64,000 bases of DNA. Source: an uncultured Lachnospiraceae bacterium (GTDB taxonomy: Bacteria; Bacillota; Clostridia; Lachnospirales; Lachnospiraceae). Shown piece after piece: positions 45,132 through 55,027 of this stretch. Position numbers and translations under genes: made by a program. Where the stretch lies: NCBI GenBank assembly GCA_900539175.1, contig UQAW01000006.1:19574-83573 (forward strand). The letters run 5' to 3'. Within the stretch, counting starts at the first letter, position 1; each line of letters begins with the position of its first letter. The notes beneath the pieces are model-generated. The model was not told the origin of the DNA. It saw nothing but the letters and a program-made list of their open reading frames with translations, and ran no database searches.

Positions 45132-46007
45132 ATGCTGAGTAAGGGAAATGATAGAAAACGGACTTTTTTATTGATTACCATTCCGATTCTGGTGTTGTTC
45201 TTCTTGTTTAACACATTACCTCTGATCAAAGGTTTTCTTTACAGTTTTACAAATTTTAAGGGATATGGAAGTTACGAATGGGTTGGTCTTCGGAATTATG
45301 CGGATCTTTTTGGAGATGCCAGAGTAGGAAAATCCTACCTGTTCACATTTAAGTATGCAGTTGTCTGTACGATTATCGTAAATGTATTCAGTCTGATTCT
45401 GGCACTTGGTCTGAATAGCCGGATTAAAGGAAAAAGTGCATTGCGCGGCATCTATTTTCTGCCGAACGTTCTGGGCGGACTGGTTGTAGGTTATATCTTC
45501 AGTTTTATCTTCACGTATATTCTTCCGGCAATCGGCTCTGCCATTGGAAGTGACTTTTTAAGCAGGAACATGTTATCCGGTACCAAAACTGCATGGTTTG
45601 CAATTGTGATTGTAGGTGCGTGGCAGTCCATTGCCATGAACACGATCATCTATATCTCAGGACTTCAGACTGTGCCGGAGGATGTCTATGAGGCAGGTTC
45701 TTTGGACGGCGCTACCGGATGGAAGAAGTTTAAGCATCTGACCTTTCCTCTGATTATACCGTTCTTCTCCATTAATATGGTGCTTTGTATGAAGAATTTC
45801 CTGATGGTATTCGATCAGATCATGGCGTTGACCAAGGGTGGTCCGGCACAGAGTACGGAATCCATTTCTTATCTGATTTATCAGAATGGTATGAGCGGCG
45901 GACAATTTGGTTTCCAGAGTGCCAATGCGTTTATCTTTTTCGTGGTAATCGTGGCGATCTCTGTATTTCAGCTTACGGTAACAGGGAAAAAGGAGGAGCA
46001 GTTATGA
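45132..46007 (+). CDS. Sugar ABC permease, MsmF-like
   Basis: This 291-residue six-helix permease begins FLLITIPILVLFFLFNTLPLIKG. The EAA loop is VYEAGSLDGATGWKKFKHLTFPLIIP. GGAGGTAG lies before ATG 45132, two bases after the binding-protein gene. Its stop overlaps the next start by four bases (ATGA). Confidence 0.92.
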   Translation: MLSKGNDRKRTFLLITIPILVLFFLFNTLPLIKGFLYSFTNFKGYGSYEWVGLRNYADLFGDARVGKSYLFTFKYAVVCTIIVNVFSLILALGLNSRIKGKSALRGIYFLPNVLGGLVVGYIFSFIFTYILPAIGSAIGSDFLSRNMLSGTKTAWFAIVIVGAWQSIAMNTIIYISGLQTVPEDVYEAGSLDGATGWKKFKHLTFPLIIPFFSINMVLCMKNFLMVFDQIMALTKGGPAQSTESISYLIYQNGMSGGQFGFQSANAFIFFVVIVAISVFQLTVTGKKEEQL

Positions 46008-46855
46008 TGAAAAGCAAGATGAAACAAACAAAAGCAGTCAATTGGCCCATTACAATTCTGCTGATTCTGGGCAGTCTGACCATCTTCTTTCCGCTGTATA
46101 TGGCAATCGTCATCGCTTTTAAGCAGCCTTCTGAGATGACAAATGATATTATGGGGGCGCTGGCTCTGCCATCCTCTTTCAGCTTCCACAATTTTGCAGA
46201 GGCGATGCGTGTTACGGATTTCTGGAATTCTCTCGTCAACAGTCTGATCATCTCGGGTGCGGCAGTGATCTTATCCGTACTGATCCACTCTCTGGCAGGT
46301 TATGCCATTGGAAGGAGCATGAAGGACAGTAAATTTTATAAATTTGTATATCTGTACATTGTAAGCGGTATGTTTGTACCATTTGCAATCCTGATGATGC
46401 CGCTGGTAAAGCAGACATCGGAGATGGGGATTGGAAATATGGCGGGGGTTGCCATTCTTTATGTGGTATTCTATATGCCGATGAACTTACTTTTGTACAG
46501 CGGTTATCTGAAGAACATACCGATTGCACTGGAAGAGGCGGCGAGAGTGGATGGAGCATCTACCTGGAGAACATATTGGAGCATTATCTTTCCGATTATG
46601 AAACCAATGCATGCAACCGTTGCGGTATTGACGGTACTTGGCACCTGGAATGATGTCATGACTCCGTTGGTTATCATGTCCGGTACCGGAAAAAATACAC
46701 TGCCTCTGGCACAGCTCACGTTCCAGACCCAGTTCGGTACGAACTACAACCTGGCGTTTGCATCCTATCTCCTGGCATTGATTCCAATCCTGATTTTTTA
46801 TCTGGTATGCCAGAAGCAGATTTTGAACGGTGTTGTAAACGGCGCTGTAAAATAG
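46004..46855 (+). CDS. Sugar ABC permease, MsmG-like
   Basis: This 283-residue partner permease has ITILLILGSLTIFFPLYMAIVIAF as first segment and EEAARVDGASTWRTYWSIIFPIMKP as EAA loop. The frame is open from 45785, but AGGAGGAGCAG precedes ATG 46004, which overlaps the previous stop. It pairs with the MsmF-like protein; the ATPase must be encoded elsewhere. Confidence 0.92.
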   Translation: MMKSKMKQTKAVNWPITILLILGSLTIFFPLYMAIVIAFKQPSEMTNDIMGALALPSSFSFHNFAEAMRVTDFWNSLVNSLIISGAAVILSVLIHSLAGYAIGRSMKDSKFYKFVYLYIVSGMFVPFAILMMPLVKQTSEMGIGNMAGVAILYVVFYMPMNLLLYSGYLKNIPIALEEAARVDGASTWRTYWSIIFPIMKPMHATVAVLTVLGTWNDVMTPLVIMSGTGKNTLPLAQLTFQTQFGTNYNLAFASYLLALIPILIFYLVCQKQILNGVVNGAVK

Positions 46856-46869
46856 AAAGGAAACATGAT

Positions 46870-49065
46870 ATGGCAATTGTATTGAATGAAAAGAAAGATT
46901 TGTTTACTCTGCAGACAGATCATACGATGTATCAGATGAAGGTGGATGACTGTGGTGTGCTGCTTCACACCTATTATGGAAAGAAGACAAGTGTCTGCGA
47001 TTATTCTTATTTGATCACCTATGCGGATCGTGGTTTTTCGGGGAATCCTTATGAAAAAGAGGATGACCGTACTTATACCCTGGATGCGCTGCCTCAGGAG
47101 TATCCTTCCTATGGCAGCGGGGATTACCGGACCAGTGCATTAAAGGTACGGTATCCCAACGGCAGTAACGCATGTGAACTGCGTTATGCAGGATATGAGA
47201 TCAGGCCGGGAAAATACAGTATTCCGGGGCTTCCGGCAATCTATGCCACAGAGGATACCAAAGCAGAAACTTTAATTCTCAGGCTGGAGGATACAACCAG
47301 GCAGATCCTGGTTTCCCTCTATTACGGTGTTCTGGAAAATCTGGATATGATTACCCGATCTGTGACGGTTCAGAATACCGGAGAAAGTCCCCTGTATCTG
47401 GAGCGGGTTTTGAGTACCTGTCTGGATTTCCAACAGGCGGGGTATGAGCTGCAGACGTTTTACGGACGTCATGTGAAAGAACGTACTCCCCAGCGCGCCC
47501 TGCTGCAGCATGGAGTCTGGACCATCGGAAGTACCAGAGGAGCGTCCAGTCATCAGCATAATCCATTCTTTATCCTCTGCGGGCAGGATACGACGGAAGA
47601 TGTTGGTTCCTGTTATGGATGTTCCTTCCTCTACAGCGGTGATTTTCTGGGAGCTGCTGAAGTAGATCAATTTGACCAGACACGGGTGGTCATGGGAATC
47701 CATCCGGAGAACTTTTGCTTTCAACTGGAACCGGATCAGATCTTCCATGCGCCGGAGGCTGCCATGGTCTACTCAGAGGCAGGTTTCGCCACCTTGTCTC
47801 ATCGGTATCACAATGCTTACCGGAACAATCTCTGCCGTGGTAAATTCAGGAAAACGAGAAGGCCGGTATTGCTCAACAGTTGGGAAGGTGTCTATTTTGA
47901 CTTTGACGGAGATAAGCTGGTTCGTATGGCAAAGGAGGCTGCCGAACTTGGTGTGGAATTGTTTGTCATGGATGACGGTTGGTTTGGAAAGCGTGATGAT
48001 GACAAATCCGGATTGGGCGACTGGGCGGTAAATGAAAAGAAATTAGGCTGCACATTAGCGGAATTGTCAGAGCGCATTCATGAGTTTGGCATGAAGTTTG
48101 GTATCTGGTTCGAACCGGAGTGTATCTCCGAGGACAGTGACCTTTATCGGGAACATCCGGACTGGGCGCTGCAGGTTCCCGGGAAAAGACCGGTGCGGAG
48201 CCGATCTCAGCTTGTACTGGACTTTTCCAGAAAAGAGGTTCGGGAGCATGTTTTTGAACAGATGTGTGAGGTTCTGGATCAGACGAAAATCGAATATCTG
48301 AAATGGGATTTTAACCGCAGTATTTCAGATATCTACAGCATCGTTTTGCCAAAGGAACGGCAGGGAGAAGTAGCTTACCGCTATGTTCTCGGGCTGTACG
48401 AGATCCTGGAACGCCTGGGGAAACGTTATCCGGATATGTTAATCGAGGGCTGCAGCGGCGGCGGCGGAAGATTTGATGCTGGTATGCTGTATTACACACC
48501 GCAGATCTGGTGCAGTGATGATACGGATGCCATAGAGCGGCTGACCATCCAGTATGGTACGTCTTTTGCCTATCCTGTCAGCACCATGGGCGCTCACGTA
48601 TCTCAGTGCCCCAATGAACAGACAGGAAGAAATACGCCCTTTGAAACCCGTGCAGCGGTTGCAATGGCTGGAACATTCGGATATGAACTGGATGTCAATC
48701 AGATGTCAGCAGAAGAAAAAGAAGCAGTCAGATCACAGATTCAGGAATTTAAAAATGATTATGATTTGATTCAATATGGAAGTTATTACCGTCTTACGGA
48801 CCCGAATCATAATGGCGGCCATCATGCATGGGAGTTTGTATCTGAGGACCAAAGAGAAGCGCTTGTGTGTGCAGTAGCGCTTCAGATTCATCCCAATGGC
48901 CCGGCTGCCATCTTAAAATTCAAAGGTCTGAAGGAAGATGCCATTTATGAAATGAATGGGGGAAAATATCCGGGGGGAGCCTTGATGGAAGCAGGTATTC
49001 CGGTTCCGAGGGCAAACGTTGAATATGAGAGTTTCCGGTTTCATGCGGTCATGGTGGAGAAATAA
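46870..49065 (+). CDS. GH36 alpha-galactosidase
   Basis: This 731-residue cytoplasmic enzyme belongs to the AgaA/RafA/MelA group. It has an N-terminal beta-supersandwich, then a catalytic barrel with VMDDGWFGKRDDD, nucleophile Asp480 in YLKWDFNRS, and the acid/base region CSDDTDAIERL near residues 549-559, preceded by EGCSGGGGRFDAGML. It removes alpha-1,6-galactose from imported raffinose-type sugars. ATG 46870 follows AAAGGAAAC; the frame open from 46807 overlaps the permease and lacks a ribosome site. It is the last gene of the operon. Confidence 0.94.
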   Translation: MAIVLNEKKDLFTLQTDHTMYQMKVDDCGVLLHTYYGKKTSVCDYSYLITYADRGFSGNPYEKEDDRTYTLDALPQEYPSYGSGDYRTSALKVRYPNGSNACELRYAGYEIRPGKYSIPGLPAIYATEDTKAETLILRLEDTTRQILVSLYYGVLENLDMITRSVTVQNTGESPLYLERVLSTCLDFQQAGYELQTFYGRHVKERTPQRALLQHGVWTIGSTRGASSHQHNPFFILCGQDTTEDVGSCYGCSFLYSGDFLGAAEVDQFDQTRVVMGIHPENFCFQLEPDQIFHAPEAAMVYSEAGFATLSHRYHNAYRNNLCRGKFRKTRRPVLLNSWEGVYFDFDGDKLVRMAKEAAELGVELFVMDDGWFGKRDDDKSGLGDWAVNEKKLGCTLAELSERIHEFGMKFGIWFEPECISEDSDLYREHPDWALQVPGKRPVRSRSQLVLDFSRKEVREHVFEQMCEVLDQTKIEYLKWDFNRSISDIYSIVLPKERQGEVAYRYVLGLYEILERLGKRYPDMLIEGCSGGGGRFDAGMLYYTPQIWCSDDTDAIERLTIQYGTSFAYPVSTMGAHVSQCPNEQTGRNTPFETRAAVAMAGTFGYELDVNQMSAEEKEAVRSQIQEFKNDYDLIQYGSYYRLTDPNHNGGHHAWEFVSEDQREALVCAVALQIHPNGPAAILKFKGLKEDAIYEMNGGKYPGGALMEAGIPVPRANVEYESFRFHAVMVEK

Positions 49066-49096
49066 AGGTTTTGTTATGAACAGGTTGGCGTATGAG

Positions 49097-49143
49097 AAAC
49101 ACGGTCTGTGCGGGAAGGGTGAAGTCTGCACAGACCGTGTTTT
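49097..49143 (+). terminator. Terminator between alpha-galactosidase and metE
   Basis: A 15-bp perfect stem (49097-49111 with 49128-49142), AAACACGGTC to GACCGTGTTT, separates convergent genes and could act on both strands. Confidence 0.8.
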
Positions 49144-49148
49144 ACGTT

Positions 49149-51434
49149 TTACAGGGAAATCGTTAACTGATCTCTGACTCTTTTGGCTGCTTCCACAAGG
49201 TTTTGCAAGGCAGCGTCTGTCTCGGAGATACCGCGGGTTTTAAGTCCGCAGTCCGGATTTACCCAGAGCTTATCTTTTTCAAGTTTTGTAAGCATCTGTT
49301 TCAGGGCAGTGGCCATTTCATCTACAGAAGGTATTCTTGGTGAATGAATATCATATACACCGGGGCCAACTTCTGTTTCAAAGTGATGTTCCAGAAGGGC
49401 ATCCAGTATGGTTAGTTTTGAGCGGGATGCCTCAAACGAAATAACATCGGCATCCAGATTGTCGATATCTTTGATGATATCATGAAACTCACTGTAACAC
49501 ATATGTGTGTGAATCTGGGTTTCTGCTTTTACGCCGCTGTGGCACAGACGAAATGCCGGAATTGCCCAATCCAGGTATTCACGGTACCAATCGCTTTTAC
49601 GGATAGGAAGCTTTTCTTTTAAAGCGGCCTCATCAATCTGTATGATGCGAATTCCTGCTTTTTCCAGATCCAGTACCTCGTCTCTTATGGCGATACCGAT
49701 CTGATATGCGATTTCTTTTAAAGAAATATCTTCCCGGGGAAATGACCAGTTAAGAATCGTTACCGGTCCTGTCAGCATACCTTTCACCGGCTTTGTTGTG
49801 AGACTTTGGGCATAAGAAGAATAGTCTACGGTAATCGGGCGGGTTCTTTTCACATCTCCGAAGATAATCGGCGGTTTCACACAACGTGTTCCATAGGACT
49901 GCACCCAGGCTTTTTCAGTAAATACATATCCGGACAGATTTTCTCCGAAGAATTCTACCATATCATTTCTTTCGTACTCCCCATGCACTAATACATCGAT
50001 GCCGAGCTGTTCCTGCTTTTCAATACAGTCTTTGATAAACGAAAATATCTGCTGGTCATAGGAAGTTTTGCTGATTGCTCCGTTCCGGTAGCGTGCTCTG
50101 TTTTTCTTTACTTCCTGTGTCTGCGGAAAGGAGCCGATGGTTGTAGTAGGCAGCAGCGGGAGAGCAAAGGTTTCTTTTTGGATCTTTGCCCGTTCCTTAC
50201 GTTGGGGTTTCCGGATAAAATCGTCTTCTGACAGGTTCGCTGTTTTCGTTTTCACTTCATAATCCTGATAGAGACGGTTTTGGCTGAATAATTGCTGGTT
50301 TTTTACATATTCTTTTTCGCTCTGATAATCGTCACACTCTGTTAAAATGCTTAATTCCTGTAATTCCTGAAGCTTTTCAAGAGCAAAAGAAAAATACTGA
50401 CTGATTTCCGGTTTAAGCGTTGTTTCATTTTCAAGTGTATATGGAACATGCAGCAAGGAACAAGAGGTCGACAGTACCAGCTGTTTTGCATACGTTTTAA
50501 TCTCATCAAGGGTGGAAAGCAGGGAAGTAAAGTTGCATTTCCAGATATTCTTGCCATTGATTAATCCGGCGAAAAGTATCTTATTATTTGGAAAACCGTA
50601 CTTTTTAACCAGTTCCATCGTTTGTTTTCCTTCCACAAAATCCAGGCCGATTCCATCAAAATTCATAGAGGTGACACGCTGATAACAATCTCTGATATCA
50701 CCGAAATAGGTCTGCAGCAAAAGCTTTCGTCCTTTTTTCTGCGGAAGGATTTTTTGATAAAGTGTCTCAAATAACATCCAATCATCTTCTGACAAATCAG
50801 TTACAAGCGCGGGTTCGTCAAACTGAATCCATTCGGTGTTCAAATCATGGAACTTTTCAAGAATCCTGCCATATGCGTTTACGATATCTTCTATATAGTC
50901 CAGTGCAGTCTTACCCTCGGGGTACTTTACAAGTTTCAGGAAAGTAAATGCACCAATAATCACCGGTTTTGTCTCTATGCCGACATTTTTGGCTTCCAGA
51001 TATTCTTCAAATGGCTTATTGCCTGCCAGCTTGATCCGGGTATCGTTCTCTAACTCCGGAACAATATAATGATAATTGGTGTTAAACCATTTTTTCATGG
51101 CAAGTGCCGGAACATCTCCGGCTTTGCCCTGATATCCTCTTGCCATTGCAAAATAAGTATCCAGTTCATTCAGATTCAGCCGTTGATAACAATTCGGAAT
51201 CACATTCAGTAGTACCGCTGTGTCGAGCATGCAATCGTAGAAGGAAAAATCATTGGATGAGATATAATGGATTCCACATTCCTTCTGATGTTTCCAATGT
51301 CCATGCCGTAATGATTTGGCTGTATCCTGCAATTCTGTCTTTGTTATTTCACCCCGAAAATATTTTTCAGAAGCAAACTTCAATTCTCTTAGTTTTCCGA
51401 TCCTTGGGAAACCAACTACTGCACTTTGCATCAT
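49149..51434 (-). CDS. metE: Cobalamin-independent methionine synthase MetE
   Basis: This 761-residue enzyme transfers a methyl group from 5-methyltetrahydropteroyl-triglutamate to homocysteine. The start SAVVGFPRIGKLRELK is diagnostic. The zinc ligands are visible in HTHMCYSEF, the Glu of QIDEAALKEKLP and Cys in VNPDCGLKTR; the phosphate/folate region VHGEYERNDMVEFFGE is intact. AGGAGG precedes two adjacent ATG codons; 51434 is used and 51431 has slightly better spacing. It lies downstream of a LysR gene on the same strand, with a terminator between them. Confidence 0.95.
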   Translation of the reverse strand: MMQSAVVGFPRIGKLRELKFASEKYFRGEITKTELQDTAKSLRHGHWKHQKECGIHYISSNDFSFYDCMLDTAVLLNVIPNCYQRLNLNELDTYFAMARGYQGKAGDVPALAMKKWFNTNYHYIVPELENDTRIKLAGNKPFEEYLEAKNVGIETKPVIIGAFTFLKLVKYPEGKTALDYIEDIVNAYGRILEKFHDLNTEWIQFDEPALVTDLSEDDWMLFETLYQKILPQKKGRKLLLQTYFGDIRDCYQRVTSMNFDGIGLDFVEGKQTMELVKKYGFPNNKILFAGLINGKNIWKCNFTSLLSTLDEIKTYAKQLVLSTSCSLLHVPYTLENETTLKPEISQYFSFALEKLQELQELSILTECDDYQSEKEYVKNQQLFSQNRLYQDYEVKTKTANLSEDDFIRKPQRKERAKIQKETFALPLLPTTTIGSFPQTQEVKKNRARYRNGAISKTSYDQQIFSFIKDCIEKQEQLGIDVLVHGEYERNDMVEFFGENLSGYVFTEKAWVQSYGTRCVKPPIIFGDVKRTRPITVDYSSYAQSLTTKPVKGMLTGPVTILNWSFPREDISLKEIAYQIGIAIRDEVLDLEKAGIRIIQIDEAALKEKLPIRKSDWYREYLDWAIPAFRLCHSGVKAETQIHTHMCYSEFHDIIKDIDNLDADVISFEASRSKLTILDALLEHHFETEVGPGVYDIHSPRIPSVDEMATALKQMLTKLEKDKLWVNPDCGLKTRGISETDAALQNLVEAAKRVRDQLTISL

Positions 51435-51492
51435 GTACCTCCTGTTTCTCATTGAGTTATCTGTCTTTTCTGCGTAATTACAGACAAGAGTT

Positions 51493-51516
51493 AGTATAGA
51501 GGTCATATGGATGTTT
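51493..51516 (-). promoter_or_regulatory. Probable metE promoter
   Basis: On the minus strand a -10 TATACT (51498-51493) has only weak T-rich -35 candidates upstream, next to the T-run of the LysR terminator. A weak -35 fits activator-dependent control by the neighbouring LysR protein. Confidence 0.4.
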
Positions 51517-51525
51517 GAAAAATAC

Positions 51526-51569
51526 AAAAAAACAGCTGTTTGCCATAGCCTAAAACTATGGCAAACAGC
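51526..51569 (-). terminator. Terminator of the lysR gene
   Basis: On the minus strand a 14-bp stem GCTGTTTGCCATAG/CTATGGCAAACAGC with a seven-base loop is followed by TGTTTTTTT. It starts 22 bases after the LysR stop and isolates metE from lysR transcription. Confidence 0.85.
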
Positions 51570-51590
51570 AGACTTAGGTGAACTTAGGTA

Positions 51591-52508
51591 TCATTCATCG
51601 CATACGTTGATATGATGCCTTAATGCTTCCATGTAAGCAGCTCCGTATCGACTTAACTTCATGTCTTTTTGTGTTACGGTTCCGATCCGCATATACTCAT
51701 GAACCAGAAGCGGTTTTGCAATAATATGTGTCCCATTTAGTTCGTTACTGATCACTCCGGAACTTACCGTGTATCCGTTCAGACCGATGACCAGATTGAA
51801 AAGAGTTGCCCGATCCCTTACCTTAATATTTTTCTTTCGGTCTAAAGTACTTAAGATCTCCTCTGAAAAATAGAAGGAATTGTATTCCCCCTGCTCAAAG
51901 GAAAGATAAGGGTATTCCTCCAGATCTTCCAATGCGATCGACGCTTTGCCTGCCAATGGATGGCGGGAAGAGATAAATACATGGGGTCTGGCGGTGAATA
52001 GTTCCTCAAATTTCAAATCATTTTTACGAATCAGTTTTAACAGTATTTCTTCGTTTTTGGAACATACATAGAGAATTCCGATTTCACTTCTTAAGCGGCG
52101 TACATCCTCGATAATTTCATAGGTCTGCGTTTCTCTTAGTGTAAAATCATACGTATTTCCGCCGAATTTGCGGATCACGTCCACAAACGCGTTGACAGCA
52201 AAGGAGTAGTGTTGGCAGGATACGGAAAAATGAGGACTTTGTTCCTTAACATTCAGGAATTTTTCTTCCAGAAGATTGGCCTGTTCCAGCACCTGCCTTG
52301 CATAGCCGAGGAAAACATCCCCCTCATGGGAGATACTTACGCCCTTATTTGTTCTGTTAAAAATCGTAATCTGCATTTCCTTTTCCAATTCCCGGACAGC
52401 GTTTGTGAGACTGGGCTGGGAGATAAACAATTTTTGTGCCGCTGATGTAATATTACCGGTTTCCGCCACGGTTACAATATATTTTAATTGCTGCAGGGTC
52501 ATTTTCAT
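51591..52508 (-). CDS. LysR-family regulator next to metE
   Basis: This 305-residue regulator has an N-terminal winged helix-turn-helix (MTLQQLKYIVTVAETGNI, SAAQKLFISQPSLTNAVRELE) and a C-terminal effector domain. Start 52508 has AAAGGAG four bases upstream; the open frame to 52550 lacks one. The position directly upstream of metE suggests it controls methionine synthesis, as MetR-type regulators do, but it is not clearly a MetR orthologue. Confidence 0.9.
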   Translation of the reverse strand: MKMTLQQLKYIVTVAETGNITSAAQKLFISQPSLTNAVRELEKEMQITIFNRTNKGVSISHEGDVFLGYARQVLEQANLLEEKFLNVKEQSPHFSVSCQHYSFAVNAFVDVIRKFGGNTYDFTLRETQTYEIIEDVRRLRSEIGILYVCSKNEEILLKLIRKNDLKFEELFTARPHVFISSRHPLAGKASIALEDLEEYPYLSFEQGEYNSFYFSEEILSTLDRKKNIKVRDRATLFNLVIGLNGYTVSSGVISNELNGTHIIAKPLLVHEYMRIGTVTQKDMKLSRYGAAYMEALRHHINVCDE

Positions 52509-52567
52509 AAAACTCCTTTCAGTTATCCCGTGGGATGGGAACAGTAACATTTTATCTTAATCTTCGT

Positions 52568-53578
52568 TTATTCACAAGAATAAAATTCTTCCACTGCTGC
52601 AAAAAATGCATCTATATTCTCAAACGGTGTCAAAGGCGGTATATCGCATCCCGAAGCGATTACAAAATTCGGATACTGTGTGCAGCGCTTCATCAATTTC
52701 AGAGTTTCTTCCCGGATGATTTCCGGAGTTCCATTTCGAAGTACTCCCGCCGGGTCAATATTTCCGATTACAATCCGGTCCGAAGGAATCACTTCCAGCG
52801 CTTTTTCAATATCGATTGCATTTCCGAAACTATAGGACTGTGCGTCGACATTCTTTACCTGCTCCATTAAGGGCACCACATTTCCGCAGTTGTGATACAT
52901 GACCATGAAGTGCTCGTCTTCCACTGCTTCACGAATTTTATTTACATAAGGAGTGGAGAATTCTTCCATCAGGTTTGGAGAAAGCAGTCCTGCTGCCGGT
53001 TCCGCCATAGCCACACCATTTGCTCCTGCCTCTTTGAATGCTTTTGCATACTCACACAAAAATGTGGTTACTTTTTCCAGAACCGTCTTTACCATTTCCG
53101 GTTCTTCATAGCAGAGAATCATGATTTCCGTCATGTCCAGCAGACGTCCCGTCAGAGAATACGGTCCAATGATTCCGGCAAATACCGGGCGATCCGTAAT
53201 CAGCTCACACGCTTCTTTGATTCCTTTCACACATTCACCAGTGCGTCCTTCGCCCACTTTTGGAATCTTCAGATTCTCTGCCTCATCCTCATCATGTACA
53301 ATAGCATCAAGAACTGTCGGCACTTCATCTTCACTGTAATGTACCGGGCTGCCAAATGCTTCTGCCTCAACGGACAAATCCATCAGGCTCAAAGCCATCC
53401 CCATATCGTATTTTTTCGCAATACTCTCCATACACTTTGCCTGCAGATGCCCATCCTTAACCAGCTCTTCTACAGTTGCCCCGATGATCCGTGCCCCGGG
53501 GAAGGATAGAATAGGCATGGCTTTTTTCTTGTTTTGTGCAATCACTTCTTCTTTCCAGGTGTTCATATTTCTTCTCAT
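52568..53578 (-). CDS. MtaA/UroD-type zinc methyltransferase
   Basis: This 336-residue protein of the uroporphyrinogen decarboxylase fold is closer to methylcobamide:thiol methyltransferases (MtaA/CmuA) than to HemE. The likely zinc ligands are present: His and Cys in MYHNCGN and Cys in ASGCDIPP. GANGVAMAEPAAGLLSP is the conserved barrel segment. MtaA enzymes move methyl groups between a corrinoid and a thiol. GGAGGT precedes the ATG. It lies upstream of lysR and metE on the same strand and is divergent from the radical SAM operon. No corrinoid protein gene is present here. Confidence 0.85.
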   Translation of the reverse strand: MRRNMNTWKEEVIAQNKKKAMPILSFPGARIIGATVEELVKDGHLQAKCMESIAKKYDMGMALSLMDLSVEAEAFGSPVHYSEDEVPTVLDAIVHDEDEAENLKIPKVGEGRTGECVKGIKEACELITDRPVFAGIIGPYSLTGRLLDMTEIMILCYEEPEMVKTVLEKVTTFLCEYAKAFKEAGANGVAMAEPAAGLLSPNLMEEFSTPYVNKIREAVEDEHFMVMYHNCGNVVPLMEQVKNVDAQSYSFGNAIDIEKALEVIPSDRIVIGNIDPAGVLRNGTPEIIREETLKLMKRCTQYPNFVIASGCDIPPLTPFENIDAFFAAVEEFYSCE

Positions 53579-53981
53579 AGTAAATACCTCCAGATTTATT
53601 GATTATGAAATAGGCGACTTCGGAAGAGTTTCGCAATCGCCCAATTGATTATGAAAATATTATAAGAATTTTTTGTTTCGCTATATTTGTAATTTCTTTT
53701 GAAAATTTAGAAAAATCTTTGAAAAAATCTAAATTGCTCCACTCTTCGTGCTCCTGCAATCGATGCCAGTATTCGTAATCCGGGTTATTGCCCGGTTTGC
53801 TCATAACGGCTTGCCCGGGTGAACTATTTGTAACATGGAAGGTAGAAATGGAGGAAGATCAGAAAAAAATTAAAAAAATCGAAAAAAAATCTCAGTATCT
53901 CCAATTTAGATAGGCTAAGATAGCCTTGTATTTGAACAGGAATTTATAATAATACAAGTTTTATGACATGGGGGATTGCAG
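53579..53981. promoter_or_regulatory. Divergent gap between UroD-type and radical SAM genes
   Basis: This gap of about 400 bases has AT-rich ends and a GC-richer centre that contains the candidate small ORF at 53649-53804. On the right, AGGCTA-AGA-TAGCCT (53912-53926) is a perfect six-base inverted repeat, operator-like, 56 bases before the radical SAM start. I looked for cobalamin and SAM riboswitch cores and saw none. Confidence 0.4.
53649..53804 (-). CDS. Candidate 51-residue ORF in divergent gap
   Basis: On the minus strand a 52-codon frame opens MSKPGNNPDYEYWHRLQEHE and ends in hydrophobic IAKQKILIIFS. Its aromatic- and charge-rich composition is not typical of random AT-rich spacer. 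No ribosome site precedes ATG 53804, and the frame remains open further upstream, so it might instead be the tail of a lost gene. I do not recognise it. Confidence 0.3.
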   Translation of the reverse strand: MSKPGNNPDYEYWHRLQEHEEWSNLDFFKDFSKFSKEITNIAKQKILIIFS

Positions 53982-54971
53982 ATGAGGAATAGAAAAGATA
54001 TTTCAGAAAAAGCAGAAGAAATTTTTTCACGTGTGGATGCAGGAGAAAATCTGACCCGGGAAGATGCGGTGGCTCTTTTGCAGATTGGGAACTACTCTTC
54101 TGATTTCTACAGACTTATTGCAAAAGCAAACGAACTTTCAAGAAAAGAATATGGGGACAGGGGATACGTCTTTGTACAGATCGGGCTGAACAGCGCACCT
54201 TGTTCCGGGAACTGCAGGTTCTGTTCTCTGGGATGTGATCATTTTATGGTGGAGGCGGAGACAGAAAAGAGCAGAGAAGATATTCTGGAAGAAGTAAAGC
54301 GTGCCGTGGAAGAAAAACCAGATGCATTATTTCTTATGACAACTGCCGATTATGACCAGGATAAATATCTGGAAATTGCCAGGGAGGTAAAGCAGCTGTT
54401 GCCTGAACAGATGATGTTTGTGGCCAATATCGGAGATTTTGGAATTGAGACTGCAGAGAAGCTGAAAGAAGCAGGATTTACCGGGGTATATCATATTGTG
54501 AGGCTGAATGAGGGGATCGACACGGACCTTACACCAGATCAGAGGATTGAGACACTGAATGCAGTCAGAAAAGCAGGTCTGGAACTGATTTACTGTGTGG
54601 AACCCATCGGACCGGAACATACGTATGAGCAGATGGCGGACGAGATGATACGTGCCAGAGAGTACCAGGTGGATATCATGGCTTGTATGAAACGTGTGGG
54701 CGTAGAGGGAACCCCGCTGTATGAAAAAGGGGAAATCACGGATCTGGAATTGACAAAGATCGCAGCGGTTACAAGACTTGTGACACGTCCGAAAAAATCC
54801 ATGAATGTACATGAGCCGAAGCAGATGACGCTTCTTGCGGGTGTAAACCAGCTTTATGCAGAGATTGGAATCAATCCCAGAGACTGTGTGACAGAAACTG
54901 GAAACAATCGGGGATTTTCCATAAAACAGGTCCGGAATCTGCTGGCACAGTCCGGATATTACACCGCATGA
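53982..54971 (+). CDS. BioB/HydE/PylB-like radical SAM enzyme
   Basis: This 329-residue enzyme has cluster motif CSGNCRFC (C-x3-C-x2-C) preceded by GYVFVQIGLNSAP. The N-terminal helical region (AEEIFSRVDAGENLTREDAVALLQIG) and barrel segments YHIVRLNEGID and YCVEPIGPEHTYEQ match the biotin synthase-like clan. The C-terminal NPRDCVTETGNNRGFSIKQVR would close the barrel. The substrate is unknown; biotin synthesis is unlikely because no other bio gene is present. GGGGGAT precedes ATG 53982 (TTG 53976 is also in frame). It is first in a three-gene operon with the UroD-thioredoxin fusion and a CobW-like GTPase. Confidence 0.85.
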   Translation: MRNRKDISEKAEEIFSRVDAGENLTREDAVALLQIGNYSSDFYRLIAKANELSRKEYGDRGYVFVQIGLNSAPCSGNCRFCSLGCDHFMVEAETEKSREDILEEVKRAVEEKPDALFLMTTADYDQDKYLEIAREVKQLLPEQMMFVANIGDFGIETAEKLKEAGFTGVYHIVRLNEGIDTDLTPDQRIETLNAVRKAGLELIYCVEPIGPEHTYEQMADEMIRAREYQVDIMACMKRVGVEGTPLYEKGEITDLELTKIAAVTRLVTRPKKSMNVHEPKQMTLLAGVNQLYAEIGINPRDCVTETGNNRGFSIKQVRNLLAQSGYYTA

Positions 54972-55027
54972 GAAAGAAAAATACATAAAACTATAGAAAA
55001 CAAATACAGGAAAGTGAGGATTATAAG

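Noticed and set aside
53579..53981. Possible cobalamin or SAM riboswitch upstream of methyltransferase genes
   Set aside because: Neither the B12-box-like core nor the SAM-I core could be found on either strand; only a small ORF and a short inverted repeat are visible.
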